In this document: in pieces, positions 10,897-25,800 of the stretch
How positions within the stretch are numbered: the first letter of the stretch is position 1
Layout: the number at the start of each line of letters is the position of its first letter
Source: Petrosia ficiformis
Taxonomy: Eukaryota > Porifera > Demospongiae > Haplosclerida > Petrosiidae
Length of the DNA stretch: 64,000 nt
Direction of reading: 5' to 3'
Assembly (NCBI GenBank): GCA_947044365.1
Contig: OX345636.1
Location: forward strand, 46,067,037-46,131,036
Program-made: the position numbers and the translations under genes
The notes under the pieces: generated by a model
The model's input: the letters and a program-made list of their open reading frames with translations, nothing else
Database searches by the model: none
Told to the model about the DNA's origin: nothing

Positions 10897-13800
10897 ATGG
10901 CAACTCCGCTTCTGGGTAAGGAATATTCTCTAACACTGTACGTAAACTCACTTCATATTTATTTCATAGGTATTAATGACCTCAATGATGTTTTTCAAGA
11001 ATGCAAGCAGTTCAGTGCCAAATGGGATATGGTAGGATTAAATCTTGGCGTAGCTTCGACTACTATTGCCATCATCAACAAAGACAATCCTAACAGCTGT
11101 GAACGATGCATGTATGAAATGCTTGCAAAGTGGTTACAAAGAGAGAACGAAAAGTGTGTGCCAAACTGGAGAAGCTTATGTCAATCTCTTCGTGCTGAAG
11201 TAGGGAAATTCACAGCTGATCAAATAGCAGTGAAGTATTGTGTAACTGATTACAACGAAGAGAAAGGTACAAATCATGGGATATTGAATATTTAAGAAGT
11301 TTCCAATGCTCAATTGTGTGTCAATGATATATATCTCTATAATGATTATAATTACTAGCTTAATACCGCCTTCGGCGGTTTAAGCTAGGCAGACGCAGTA
11401 TGTTCTAAGCATAGTAGTGTAGTATGGTTAATTATTATCTAGAATCATAATTTATAGAAATATGTTCTAAGCATAGTAGTGTAGTATGGTTAATTATTAT
11501 CTAGAATTATAATTTATATGAATGAATGTATTATAATTTTTGTATGTCAATGTCTAATTTTCTGGGTCTTTGTTGTGGGGGATATCAACAGGCAGACAAT
11601 GGTATTATATAGATAATTAGTCACAATTATTTTCTATTTAGAATTAAACGACAAAGAAAAGGCAGTTTCTGGAGCTAAACACTTAAAACATAAGTTTAAA
11701 AAGCTTCTGATAGTTGCATATCATGTAATTAGTGCTGTTGATGTTGGTTTATTTAAGCTGTGTGTCAATTATTTCTTCAGCTCCGAAAACCAAACCACAC
11801 AACAGATTCAGGAGAAGCTTACAGAATTGGATACAATACCAACATCACTAGGTGTTTTCTACTTCCTGGTTAGAAATAATTTCATTGGCTATTTGAATTA
11901 TAAGCTGCTTAAAGAATTTCAGATAATGGTATACATGGCTGAGAGTGAAGAATTGGATGACGTTGAGCTTGAAGGCAGTAAAAACTTGCAAAAACTGAAG
12001 GCAGGTATTGAGAAATATGACACAAAGCATGATGAATTTATACTATCTGTCAATTTCAACACTATTATGGAAGTATTTAAGGAATACCCTGCCCTTGCTC
12101 CAGTCTCACACATTGGACTTCCTGAGTTCAAAATCCATCTTAAATCTCCATGGAAAAATAAACATGTCTATGAATGGACAGAATTCTTTGAATCACATTT
12201 AACTTGGCCACCCTACCTATTTGTTACTGAAGTTTCAAAAAGCAGCATTATCCTTACTTATGCTGTTCTTCCCATTTTCATTTCATCTGTTGTAAGAGAT
12301 CTCAAAAACCCAGAGGTATTGAGAGAGCTGGAAGAAATTGGCATAAGCATCCAACTTTCGAAAGAGCTATTAGAGATAAATGGCCTTATGTCTAAACCAA
12401 CTACCATTAAACAACAACACTATCCTAAAGAGGAAGAGAAACAAACAGCATTGACCAAACAACTTTCTTCCAGTGATGGATGTGTTCATGTGTTAGGAAT
12501 AAAAGAGCATGGTTCTTTAACGGTAAATAATTAATCATACATGTGTGTGCATATTCATTTTTTTATATTTTGATTGGCCGCTCAAACAAAACCTTCTCCA
12601 AAAGTATAGAGTATATACTGTTTTCTGTGTACAGTGCCTTAGGTACATGTATGAAGTGTGTCAATCATGTAGTAACTGAAACAGAGATACATAAATTTCC
12701 TTCATTGCATGACAGTATGTAAACAGAATAATTTTGGCAAATAATGATGTTTGTATGTACATGTACATGTAAGATATGTATATAAGGAGGGGTAATGTTT
12801 GCTCATGATTCCATTAAAATTCTGTTGCTAAATCTAAATACATCATAGTCATGAGTATTGGTGTATATGCAGGTTACTTTAGTCTCATGTAGCCAGACCC
12901 AACCTACTACTATTGAAGGCTCTTAGGACAAATACTAATGATATCTTTGGTATAACATTTCCACTGCATGGCTTTAACACACTACAGTAATTTCGGTCAG
13001 CAATAATTTTCATTAATACCAATGTTAACAAGAGTATGAATTTTATTAAAATGTAGCCATTGTAAGACATACTTGAACAAACAGTAATGAAACATGTCCC
13101 CTGACCCTTTCTTCATAGTAGGTTGGGTCTGACTAAATGAAACAAGTATGTATCATAATTTAGAATCACATGTGTTTTTATCTTCCTTTAATTATTGTAC
13201 TTAATTATTATAGACAAGAAGATCTCCAATGGAAAGATTGAGAGATAGTAACAAGGAATGTAAGTTATTATTGTCCCAGCACACTTAAAAATTTCCTGAT
13301 GATTGATGACATATGCAATGGTAGATTTCTTGTTTGGTATATGACCATCAACACGTAATCTGAAACGATTGAGCTTGAAGGAGTTGTAGGCCTGTAGACA
13401 GGGGGTGGTTCAGACTAGAACGTATTTTGGCTATGGTATAAAAAATATTTGATGAATGGACAGTACAGTCTCATGATTAGGTATGTAATCACATTCAGTG
13501 TTTATCAACTGCTATGAAATCTATCAGTCTACTGTGCTGTTATGTTATATGAATATGCATGACCTAGAAATAGGTATAATCAGGCCAAAAGTGGGCATGG
13601 CCAAGCAAACTGTTTCCCGTGCTTACCTGCACACCCTTTCTCATGTCTACTTGTTTTTCATACTTACTAACTAATAGCAACAAAAGCTATTAAACTATGC
13701 TGATTTCATCCTGCTGATCTGCACATACATTTGTTTATTCATCACACCAATTACTTGATTGAGCCTCCCTCCCCCCGAATGACACAACCTCCTTAATTAC

Positions 13801-16800
13801 ATATAAGTGACAAGCAAGATATATATATATATATATAACATTTCCTGAACTACTATGTATTATGTATAATTATATATAGTTCAGGAAAGCAATCATAGGG
13901 ATGGCCCCGTGGGATATAAACATTGTATAATGCAAAATGTCATAATAATTAGAATAGTATAACTGTTTCATAACACTTACTCTTTAATTATTTCTCCTTA
14001 CTATACCTAGATACTCTCTGTACCCACAAAGTTACTAGTAAACTATCTGTCATTGATATACTACATTTACAAGTTACAGAAAATCAGCTCAGATCATTGT
14101 TATATGCTGTTTCATCATCAGGTACTATAATGATTTGTATTTTAATTATATTGATTGTTTGATGTCATCAGGGAAACATGAGTCTCTGTTTCTTACTGTC
14201 AAAGAAACAGCAAAAACTGAGTTGTATGAAACTGATTTACCTGAATTTGATACTGCACAGAACAAAAAGGTATGTATATGTATATAACTACACACGTGAC
14301 AAACAATAATTTGTTTTCAATTTTCTCTCATCTGCTACACCAGGTATCAGATCAAATTCTGCATGCTGTAAAGCCCAGTAGTATTTATGAAGTTGCTCAT
14401 TTCTTCTCTCTATATGACTTACAAGTTACTGAACGACAGAAGATTCAATTTCTTTCATTAGCTGCTACATCAGGTAAGAATTATTTACTGGATTATGAAC
14501 TATATACTATACTTATTGTTTATGTAGACCCTCAATTTCCAATTGACATGGATCCTTTGAAACTTCTTGTATCTGTTATACATAATAATGAGTTCATTCA
14601 GAAAGGAATCGAAGCTACACTATCTAGAGAGAGAGAACTATCAGAAATATACAAGAAAAGATCACTTGTAATGATGAGGGAACTACATGCAAAAGAAATG
14701 CAGATTAAAAAGATTCAAAGTATGAAAATAGAATCTCAATCTACATGTATATTTATATGTGTATGTGTGTACTAATGAGCACTTTTACTATTACTTTATA
14801 TATGAATTTAGCGGGAGTTGATGATGAAGCATCACATTCAAATGACATTTTACTGGAGGCTAAAGATGAGCACAAAGGGGACAAAGTACAGATATTTCTT
14901 GAAGGTGAGTTTTATAAGTACATGTATATACTATAATTATTATAGTATTAAACCCGATTGTCATTTCAGCAATGTCATAACTTATTCTATAAAATATTAC
15001 TTCTCTTTATAGAAGAGGAGGAGATGTCTAAGAAAAATAAATTGAAGACCGATCTAACAAAGAAAAAGGATGAAAGGCTGGTATCTGATCTTACATCTGA
15101 TGAAAACACATCTAAGGAGGTTGATATCCAATTTGATTTGTCAGTCCCTACAGAAGGTGTGCAATAACATTAAGTTCACCATTTTATTCAGAAGCTTAAC
15201 TGATAACAGCCAAATCACTTTGACCCTTCCTCACTACACATAGTGTTATTTTCTGAATATGGAATAATTAAAAGAAATTTTTATAGTCATCTCTATGATT
15301 GCTTTCCACGAGATTGTATCTATATTAGCATGTAAGCCATCAGAGGGATCCTGTTTCTCAGAACACATTGAAGGGCCATGCACAGTACTGATGTATGAAA
15401 CAAAATTTAAAATCTTGGCTATAAATAATTTATGAAATTATTCCAAAATAGAGAATAAAATGAAATACACAATTATTATTATTATTCCTCAATTTTATTT
15501 TAGTTCATGATGAATCAAAAGTGGCAGATAAAGTAGCAGAAAAGAAGATATTGATTTTGTCCTCACAGGTCACAGAAAGAGAAGAAGCCATTAGACAGTT
15601 GAAGGAGGAACTTCATAAAAGAACTAAAGGTAAATAATAAACACTAAATATTATTTTTATTATAAAACATATTGTACATAAACTTTGTGAAGTTACTTCA
15701 TTAAATAACCAATTAACAACAAGCGCTGTCGGGACGGGACCCTCGCCTATGTGGCAAAGTAATACAAACTATAACTTTTTTTCTGAATATAATATGCCAA
15801 AAAATTATAATTATGTATCGTTGCTCGTTTGTATGGTCATATATTAATGAGAACGTTTACTTCAGATGGTTTAGTTTATGTGTATAAAACATATAAAGTA
15901 ATAAAATTGTACTGGCATGTTAGTTTTTATAATAATATTATATAGTTATATAATTATATAAACTAACATGTCAGTACTTATTACATTATAACTGAAAGAT
16001 ATCATTATACTAGTCTCTTCCTTGTCTATACTATAAATCTTACATTTTAGTCTCTGTTTTATCTCAAAGAAGAAAGAAAGGTCCTCAAAACTGCTGATGT
16101 TCGAGTCACGTGCACAGCACATGACTTAACAATTTTGAAACAGGCGGAGCTTGAAAGTAATGGAGAATGCTTGGAGCCAGTGCTCGATGTTGTAGCAACC
16201 ACTACCCAAATTTTGTTTGCTTTTTGTAGTGTTATGATACAGGAATATTTATGTTTTGATGTGTCCAGATGCCCCCAAGAGTCTTCTCAAGTCTGGAAAC
16301 AGTAACGATGAGTTATAAAAATTGTGAGAACTTTATAACCAAAAGGTTTTAGCGAAAGCCGGATCAATGGTAAAGAACGGACCAGCGCTACTACAGCTAC
16401 AAGAAGCCATAGATAACACAAATGGGTGGGTGGGGTCATGTGACATCAGGCCTATGCCGGCCTTTAAGTTATATACATGTAGTGTTGTAGAAACGTTGAA
16501 CCAAGGAAATTGGGACGAGCGCGTAGCGCGAGCCTTCCATATAGGTGGCTAAAGCTATTAGTTACCGAGCGCAGTGAAGCAGAAGGCCTATCATTGTTAG
16601 GTTATCATCAGAACAAGGTTATATGTTTATCCAATGTTTTTTTCAGTGGGTGGGGTCATAATAAAAACACAGGATGTCACATGATCCCACCTAGCTCTTC
16701 TGTGCTGTTTCTATGGCTTCTTGTACCTGTAACAGTGCTGGTCCATTCTTTACAATTGATCCAGAAAGCCTCTTGTTAAATTTGATCCTTGTATAATTTG

Positions 16801-19800
16801 AAGTCTGCCAGTAGCTCGTTGGAGCCACCAATGTTCATAGATTTCCTAAAATTTTGCAAACACACACACACACAGACACACAATATGATTACCGTACCCT
16901 TCCACCTACGTTTCACAGCAAGGGTAATCAGCTTGTGAACTGTAATAATGATATATTGATTCCATGAAACCTCAAATGATTTAATATACTATTAATCATT
17001 AGTTTGTTCTTCAGTATAATAACATGTATCATACCATATCATTCTATATCATTTGTTTTATTCATCTTTTATAATAGAGTTACAGTTATCACGTTTTCTT
17101 ACAAAACAAGAATGGGATAAACTAGTATGTATTATGTTATGTGATATGTATCTATATCAGACTTGTTGCAATTACAATGAAAATTTAATCATTACAATTA
17201 CAAATTACTTGAACAAAATATTGTAATGATTACGATTTTAATTACTGATTGAAAGTTTTCCAACTTTGTATATAATTACAATTAACAACGAGCGCCGTCG
17301 GGACGGGACCCTCGCCTATGTGGCAAAGTAATACAAACTATAACTTTTTTTCTGAATATAATATGCCAAAAGATTATAACTATGTATTGTTGCTCGTTTG
17401 TATGGTCATATATTAATGAGAACGTTTACTTCAGATGGTTTAGTTTGTGTGTATAAAACATATAAAGTAATAAAATTGTACTGGCATGTTAGTTTTATAA
17501 TGATATTATATAGTTATATAATTATATAAACTAACATGTCAGTATGAATTATGCCAGGTTCGCCTACTCCATTTTTGCCTACTCAGAATTTATGTAATAA
17601 TTCCGTCCGGAGTAGGCAAACCCGCACGATCCCGTCAGTACTTATTACATTATAACTAACAGATTTTAGTATGATTATACTAGTCTCTTCCTTGTCTATA
17701 CTATAAGTCTTACATTTTAGTCTGTTTTATCTCAAAGAAGAAAAAAAGATCCTCAATGAGTCTTGTGAAATGTTCTACAAAGAGAGCCTAGAAAGGTCCT
17801 CTGATGTTTGAGTCATGTGCACAGCACATGACTTTTAAAAATTTGAAATAGGGGGAGCTTGAAAGTAATGGAGAGTGCTTGGAGCCAGTGCTCGATGTTG
17901 TACCAACCACTACCCACATTTTGTTTGCTTTTATGTAGTGCTTTGCTAGCGATAGTCATGATACAGGAGTATTTATGTTTTGATGTGTCTAGATGTCCCT
18001 AAGAGTCTTCTCAAGTCTGGAAACAGTAACCGTGAGTTATAAAAATTGTGATAACTTTATAACCAAAAGGTTTTAGCAAAAACTTCTTGTTAAATTTGAT
18101 CCTTGTATAATTTGAAGTCTGCCAGTAGCTCGTTGGAGCCACCAATGTTCGTAGATTTCCCAAAATTTTGTGAACACACACACAATATGATTACCGTACC
18201 CTTCCGCCTACGCTTCGCGGCGAGGGTAATTACTTCCTCGATGAGTTAATACACATTTTGTAACAGCAATGACTAACTAAATCAAATCCTGATCAACTTT
18301 AAGTAGTACAAAATTTCAAAGTTTTTTGAGAGCAAACAACTGTCAGAGCTCAAACGTCTACCAGGAATGCTGAATAGCCTTTCTGCTGGAGCTGATGTTA
18401 CAGGTATTGGAAGAGACATAAACATAAACGTAATTGTATGTAATTGACTTCTAATTATAGCTGGAGCCAATTGCAAATACCATTTCATGAAGTTAAATTT
18501 CAATTACAAATTACAATTACAACAAGGCTGATCTATATACATACTATAGGATGATGATCTGTATAGAGCTGTTGAGAAACAAAATATTGCTGAAACAGAA
18601 TCATTACTTAACAAGGGTGCTAACCCTAACAGCAAACATGGTGATGTAAGTTATCATATTCATATTCATAGTGATACTGATACAGGTCTACAACACCTCT
18701 ATTTTAATATGTGTGATTACTAAATGCTGGACACCACAAAGCAATCATAGGGATACATATATCTTGTTTGATAATCTTTTGTTCAGAGTCCTGCCAGACC
18801 TATAGTCACTGTATATAATTAACTACATTAACTTCAGCTTATGATATTGACAAGTTACATTTATCCTTTATATATGAAAGTATGGAGATAGTACAGGACA
18901 GGGTGAACTGTAAAAGGTAAAAGGTCAAATACATTATATAATTGAATAATAATAATTAATATAGTTTAGCAGTTTCAAAGGTTGACAAGGTGTTTAGTCC
19001 TGGGGTGGTGATGTCATCACCTTTATAGAAGGGTGTTCCAGGTTGGGTTAATTAGAAGTCCAGGGTCAAGGTTAAGAGTATTATGAGTTGTTATTACCAC
19101 AGGCTCAACAAACACCTTTACACGTGTCATCTAAGAGTGGTCATGTTGATATTGTGAATGTTTTATTATCACATGGTGCTGATACTCATGTAAAGGATGT
19201 GGTAAGCAAATATTTAAAAAATATCATGTGTTATAATTTATGTATTGATTATACGTGTATAATTAATTACATATAGCTAATGTATATCTGTAATATATAA
19301 TTTTTATTTTACCTGTTATGTTGTCATAATTGCTATTATTATTATTATCATAAACACAAGTATGTAATAGATATTACACCTTTGTGGGGGCTTTATCAGA
19401 TATACACATGAAATGATGTTCATAATTCTCAAGGGCGTAGCCCGAGGGAATTGTGAATATCATTGAGTGTGTATCGATAAAGCATCCACAAAGGTGTAAT
19501 ACATTGTACCTTATGTATTCTATGGTTGCTTAGCAATGAAAGAAAACGTCATAGTCGCTTGGCAACCAATTAAGTATGTCATCGGTTGCTAGGCTTGCAT
19601 GTGTTTTGAAATGGCTGGCAAAGAGAATGTCGATTCTAATGTAGACGATTTTAAGCCTACTAATAGAGGAAGGAGAAGATCCATCAAACCATCAAAACAA
19701 TTTAAGCAGCCAGATACTAATGATGAAGAGGTAAATGTTTTAACCAAGGGCTACATTCCCATAATACGAAAAAAAAAACAGCATGGTTTTTAAAAGTTTT

Positions 19801-22800
19801 CAATAAATGGAGGTGTTCGAGGGAGGGAAATTGTCCTGCTGACCTATTGACTAATGGATGACTTCAATTACTGGATACATAGATTTGTGAACGAAGCTTG
19901 AAGAGCCGACGGATGTGCGTATCATCCAAGGACCATTAATCAACTTCTCGCTGCCCCTCAGTGCTATATGTTAGGAGAAAACCACTTGCACTTTATGTAC
20001 TGTCACAATGCTGTTTTTCGCCCGATTCACAATGCTTGCAATTCAGTGCATCATAGCCTTCATGCAAGTGGTGTTGGGACGTCTGTTCGCCATACAAGTA
20101 TAATATCAGAAGAAAAGGAGTCCAAGCTTTGGGATTGTGGTATCTTGGGAACAGGCAACCTCAAGTCTTTGCAGAGGGCTGTTTTTTTACTACATTGGCA
20201 AAAGATTCTGTATACATGGTAGACAGGAGCAAGAGTTCTTGGCCCCTCACAATTCATTCGTTCAAGTAACCCGGATTGTATAACATACTTGGAATGTGGC
20301 TCTAAAAACAATAGTGGTACATTGAAGGACTTTAGATATGAAAACAAAGAAGTGCCCTGTCCAGCTCTTCCAGACGAACGACCTAAATGTCTAGTGTTTC
20401 TTATGAATTTATACCTTTCTAAGCTGCCTAAGTATGGATTTGACATCCTGTATTTCCGTCCTAAGCGCACTACTCCACATGATCCTGATGCTGCATGGTA
20501 TGAGAATGCGCCGGTTGGGAAGAATTCATTGAGCACAATGGTTAAAGATATGCGTGGTGAGGCAAACATTGTAGGTAAAACCAACCATAGACTGCGTGCA
20601 ACAGGTGCAACAACCTTGTTTCAGAAAAATTTCCCTGAGAGGATTGTTCACAAGGTAACCGGTCATAGGTCTTTGGAAGCTATTCGTTCTTATGAAAGTA
20701 TATCTGTCAGCCAAAACCAAGAAGTCAGCAAAGTTTTAATGACCAATGTGCAAAGTCAAAGTGTAGCAGTAAAAGGTGACAGTCAACAAATGTTCAGATC
20801 CCTGGGTGGCATTAACCATTGTTCAATTGGAAATATTACCTTTAACTTAGGCAACCAACAACAGGCTGCTTCAGAGTAACTCTTTGATTGTTGGTACTCA
20901 TTTTTTTCTAATATCTAGGGATTATACATATTGCCCTTGTATGCTAAATAAGCCATGCGCGGTGACTTTGATCTGTATGGCTTCCATAGAATAATGATTG
21001 TTATTACTATAGAGAGGACTAACCCCTTTGCATTTGTCAGCTATGAATGATCATGTTGATACTGTGAATTCGTTATTATCTTATGGTGCTGATACTGAAG
21101 TAAAAGATAGGGTAAGTAAGTATTAAATAAATATTATGTATAATAATTATTACAAGAATAATAAAAATACATTTCCAATAAAATGAAAGACGATGTAGGG
21201 ATGTCAAAACCCAAAAAGCGTGCGAACAAGGTTAGGTGGGACCCAAAATTTAACAAACCACTTCCATATAACCCTACAGAAGTACAGCTCTTTGTATTTT
21301 GCTTTATAAGTACATATTATTATTTTCATACCAAGCATTAATTATATCTGGCAGTTTTGGCCAACAAAAGGTTTGGAAACCAGCAAAAACATAATTTAAT
21401 TTATTCTAGTGTACATTATTATACTTGGTACACATAATGTCATAGTAACATCATGCATGTAGCCACAACAACCTGTATCACAAACTAGATTGAAATTTAT
21501 GCTATTCCTTGCAGCTGTACTAACCAATAAATTGGTTATTTTAACAATTTCATTTTTGCAGTGTGTAAGGTTAAGAGTATCTGTTTTTTCTCAATGAACA
21601 TGAAGAATTAAACAAAGGTTCAAACGCTGCTGAGTCACTGAATTGCAAAGGTAAGTTTTGACGCGCCTCAAAGCTGAAAAGCTTCGTTCTGCAGTTGCTG
21701 TTGTAATTGGTACTGTTAAAAATATCAAAATCAGCTTGTGTATTTCTGATAACATCACCTTAAGACTCAACTGTTCTTTAAAAACATCACAGTTAGTCTG
21801 GACTTTGGTAACTTGCAATGCCTTGTAGTGGTACTGCTTTTATTGCAGCATCCGGTAACAATTATAGTTGCAGCTCCAACTTTTCAAAATCAATGTCAGC
21901 ATTATAAAATGTGTGTATTTCATCAGGTATGACAACTTCCTTGGCATTCGCACTATCCAAAAGCAAATGCTCAACCTTTCTAATAACTGAAAAACCTTCT
22001 TGCTGAACTCATTAACACTTCATGTTTCAATTGGTACATGTGATATGCATGGATGCTTTTAACTTCTAACAGTATGACTATCACATTGTACACGTATGTG
22101 TATATGCCAATAATAGGTGGGGCCAGGCCCCCCTCAATCATTATTGGGGAGACCAGCGGTCCCCCCTACCCCCCCTGTTCCTACTCCTCTGGTCAGTCAC
22201 TGTGTCAACAATTAACTATTCCAATGCTTATCATAGTATATAATATTATTATACAATGGCTTTAAAAATTAATAAGTTTTATATTCATTGTTATAAGATG
22301 TATTCTCTTCACAAATTTTATTATGATTCCAGCACTTCGAGTATAGAAATGCATATGCGCAATTAAATACCAGGTGTGTTGATTAATGAAAATGGCGTCC
22401 GATTTGAAATCAAATTTTTGTAGTAGTTGAGACTGTCTTCTTTCATAGTATCTGAAGATATCATCTTGCTACTTTAAGACCAGAATTTACTATGAATGGG
22501 ACTGGAATTGTGCTAGAATCAATGTGATAGTTCAACAAACAAAAAAATGATTTGTCTGAAAAATAATCATAATAATATGAAGCAGATTTTGCCAGTTTTG
22601 CTACTCGCTGGTTCTCTACCTTAACGACAATCTTTGGCCATCTAGAAGGTGTTGGTAGTAATAAAAATACTAGATATGAATAGGTATGTGTGTATTAAAA
22701 CTTATCTGTATATATTACCAGAGATTTCAGCTCATCACTTGCAATTGAAATGTATGGGTGGCTATTTTTTTCGGTGCCATCTCTACATAGAGAGTACTAC

Positions 22801-25800
22801 CGTACTCTGTGATAATTATAATTAACTTATACAATCGCTTTGTGAGGTCCAACATTCAGCAATCATGCCTGACTTTCTTATGCCTAAAGCACACCTGGCA
22901 AAATAATAACTATAATAGGAATACCCTATTATAGTTATTATTTTGATTATCTACTCTCCTTACTTTTTAAAGGATCTTGTAGGTATATATTTCCGGTAGA
23001 ATAGCTGTTAGTTACAGTTTTGTATGTAACCTACAAGCAGCTTTTTTCCTACTGATCTGTACAGCTCAAACGCACGTTCTATTACGTGCTGGACACAAGC
23101 ATATAATATATACATTAAACCCCATGGAAAGCAATCATAGGGATGGCCCTGTGTGTCACAAAAATCGGAAATCCTACTTAATTACATAGTTTATGTATAA
23201 TCTGTAATAATTAATTATTATTAACTAATAACCTGTATGATGTCATAACTACTTAAAAAACTATTATTATTATCAAACACAGGATATTACATGATTGTTA
23301 TTACTATAGAGAGGACTAACCCTTTTATATTTGTCAGCTCTGAATGGTCGTGTTGATATTGTGAATGCGTTATTATTACATGGTGCTGATATTGAAGTAA
23401 AGGATAGGGTAAGTAAATAATTATTATGTATTATAATTTATGTATTGATTATAATTTATAATTAATTACATAGCTAATGTATATCGTTAATATAATTATA
23501 ATTATTATTAACTAATAACCTGTTATGCTGTCATAACATTAATAACTACTTGAATAACTATTATTATTATCATCATAAGCACAAAATATTACAAGTATCT
23601 AATTATTGTTGTTACTACAGCGTCAACAAACCCCTTTACATTTGTCATCTGCGAGTGGTCATGTTGAGATTGTGAAAGCGTTATTATCTCATGGTGCTAA
23701 TATTGAAGTAAAGGATAGGGTAAGTAAAATAATATAACGTACTATAATTTATGTATTGATAATATACATAGCTAATGTATATCTACTGGATCTTATATAT
23801 GGGCGGTGAAGGATCATCTAACCCTACAACACAGTCTATTTATTTTATTCACAAAAACATCCAAGAATTTTATGTTGGTAGTGCTATATAAACAGGCAGG
23901 TCACTGAAATGGCTAATGAATAGATAAAACACTCCCTCTACATACATATCTATATAACAAGTGTATATTGTATAGTCCTGAATGTTTGGGTGTATTAATA
24001 CTTGACATTATTTCTGTTTTTATATTTCACCAAACAAATATATTACAAAAACCAAACGTTTCGATAGCTAACTGCTATCTTCTTCAGTGGTATAATAATA
24101 AACATACATGCATTCATTTTATATTACATGGCATACATCATATCATGCACCACAGTACATGACATGGCGCATGACCTGATAACATCATGCGTTGTTATCC
24201 CGAGGTATTGATCCTGTCTCAGCTTGACTGTGATTGACAGTTGCGTGGTGGGTGTGGCTCGTTATGGTAGATGTTGTCTTCTTCAAACTCTGGTATATTT
24301 CTGGTAGAGGACCTCTCTCCCTGTTGAGAGTGTTCGGAGTGTGGTTGATATACCAGGATTCCACCAGACATCGGGTCTGTGTGAAGGGATGTTGGTCGAT
24401 GATAGATGTGTTATCCCAATCAATACAGTGGTCTTTAGATAGCACATGTTCTGCTAAAGCACTGGTGTCTGTATTAAAGGTCGCTACAGCTTTCCGGTGT
24501 TCCTTAATCCTTTGTGAGAGGTTTCTTCCTGTTTGACCTATGTAAGATTTGTTACAATCAGCACAGGGAATCTGGTAAACTACTCCACTTCTGTTTGATG
24601 AAGGTACAGGATCTTTTGGATGTGACAGAATCTTTCTGAGAGATGTTGCTGGTGCAAAGGAGGTCCGGATATCCAGTCCTTGTAATACACTTCAAGTACT
24701 TATCAGCAGAATACAGGATTGCTATCGTAAGATTCGTCAATTGGACACTGATTGTTATTTCCAACTACGACAACTGGAGTATGTCCTGCTACCTCTCCAT
24801 CTTCAAGCAGTGAAAGAACATGCCCACGACATAAAACAGGATGAAAAGAGCAAATGTAAAAGCAGACAAAAGAGTAAATTTCAGGAGCTCCTTGCAGAAC
24901 AAACAGGAACGAGATCCCAACGAAATTGGGTCATAAACCTTTCTTCAAAAATTCACTGACCAACAGAAATCTGTCCTGTCAAAAGGACTCGATTTTGCTC
25001 CGACTCCCCGTCGGATCCCCACTCCAAGGATAGTCGCCAATATTGAGACAGCTTTGAAGTCATCCAAAGCAGATCCTCAAACTACAGCACAAGCTCGATC
25101 AAGAATAGTGGGAATATTGAGTAAGTCTCCAAAACTAACTCCTAACCTCTCTCCTGCAGAATCACAAGCATTGAAGGAGTTGAAGAAAAGTGAGGACATC
25201 ATGATCCTTCCAGCAGATAAAGGGAGAGCTACTGTAATCATGGATAGAGACAAATATAATGAGAAAATCCTGGCCGTGATGAGGATGTGTACAGACAGCT
25301 CAAGAGTGATCCAACTGCAAGTTTAGAGAGGAAGATGAACTCTACCCTTCTAAATTTAAACAAATGCAACCAACTCCCTCACAAACTCTACAGCCGTCTT
25401 CGCAGCTCTGGAGGACTAACGCCAAGGATTTATGGATTACCCAAAATTCATAAACAGAACATACCACTCAGACCTATCGTGTCCTTCTACACTTTCCCAA
25501 CATACCAACTATCAAAACATCTGTCATACATCCTTTCACCGTTGGTGGGGAACACACATTCTGCTGTTAGGAATTCCAAACATTTTGTAGACTTCATCTC
25601 CTCACAGCAACTAGATGAAGAGGTTCTCGTATCCTTTGATGTGGTGTCCCTTTTCACTAACATACCAATCAACTTGGCTATTCAGACAGCTCAAAAATAC
25701 CTAGAGAATGACGATACTTTGGAAGACCGAACACAGTTAGAAGTGGGAAACATCATTCTTCTATTAGAATTGTGTCTCAATGCCACATACCTCCAGTTCA

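Larger units (their letters stand above)
17158..18526 (-). mobile_element. hAT element relic, host of nested copy 2
   Basis: The ends are ACTTGTTGCAATTACAATGA at the left and an inverted ATTACAATTACAACAAG at the right. On the minus strand at 18290-18410 lies a hAT dimerisation-domain remnant with [12 protein letters not shown] and GRRLSS, followed by [12 protein letters not shown]. The element was split by insertion of the 17283-18230 element. The reading frame is too short to be functional. Confidence 0.65.

Noticed and set aside
20060..20584. 174-codon minus-strand ORF in the Crypton region.
   Set aside because: Shadow of the plus-strand recombinase frames, which carry the recognisable catalytic motifs.
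24185..24536. ORFs on both strands in the left arm of the Penelope element.
   Set aside because: They duplicate the GIY-YIG end of the RT frame, present because the arm is an inverted copy; not separate genes.
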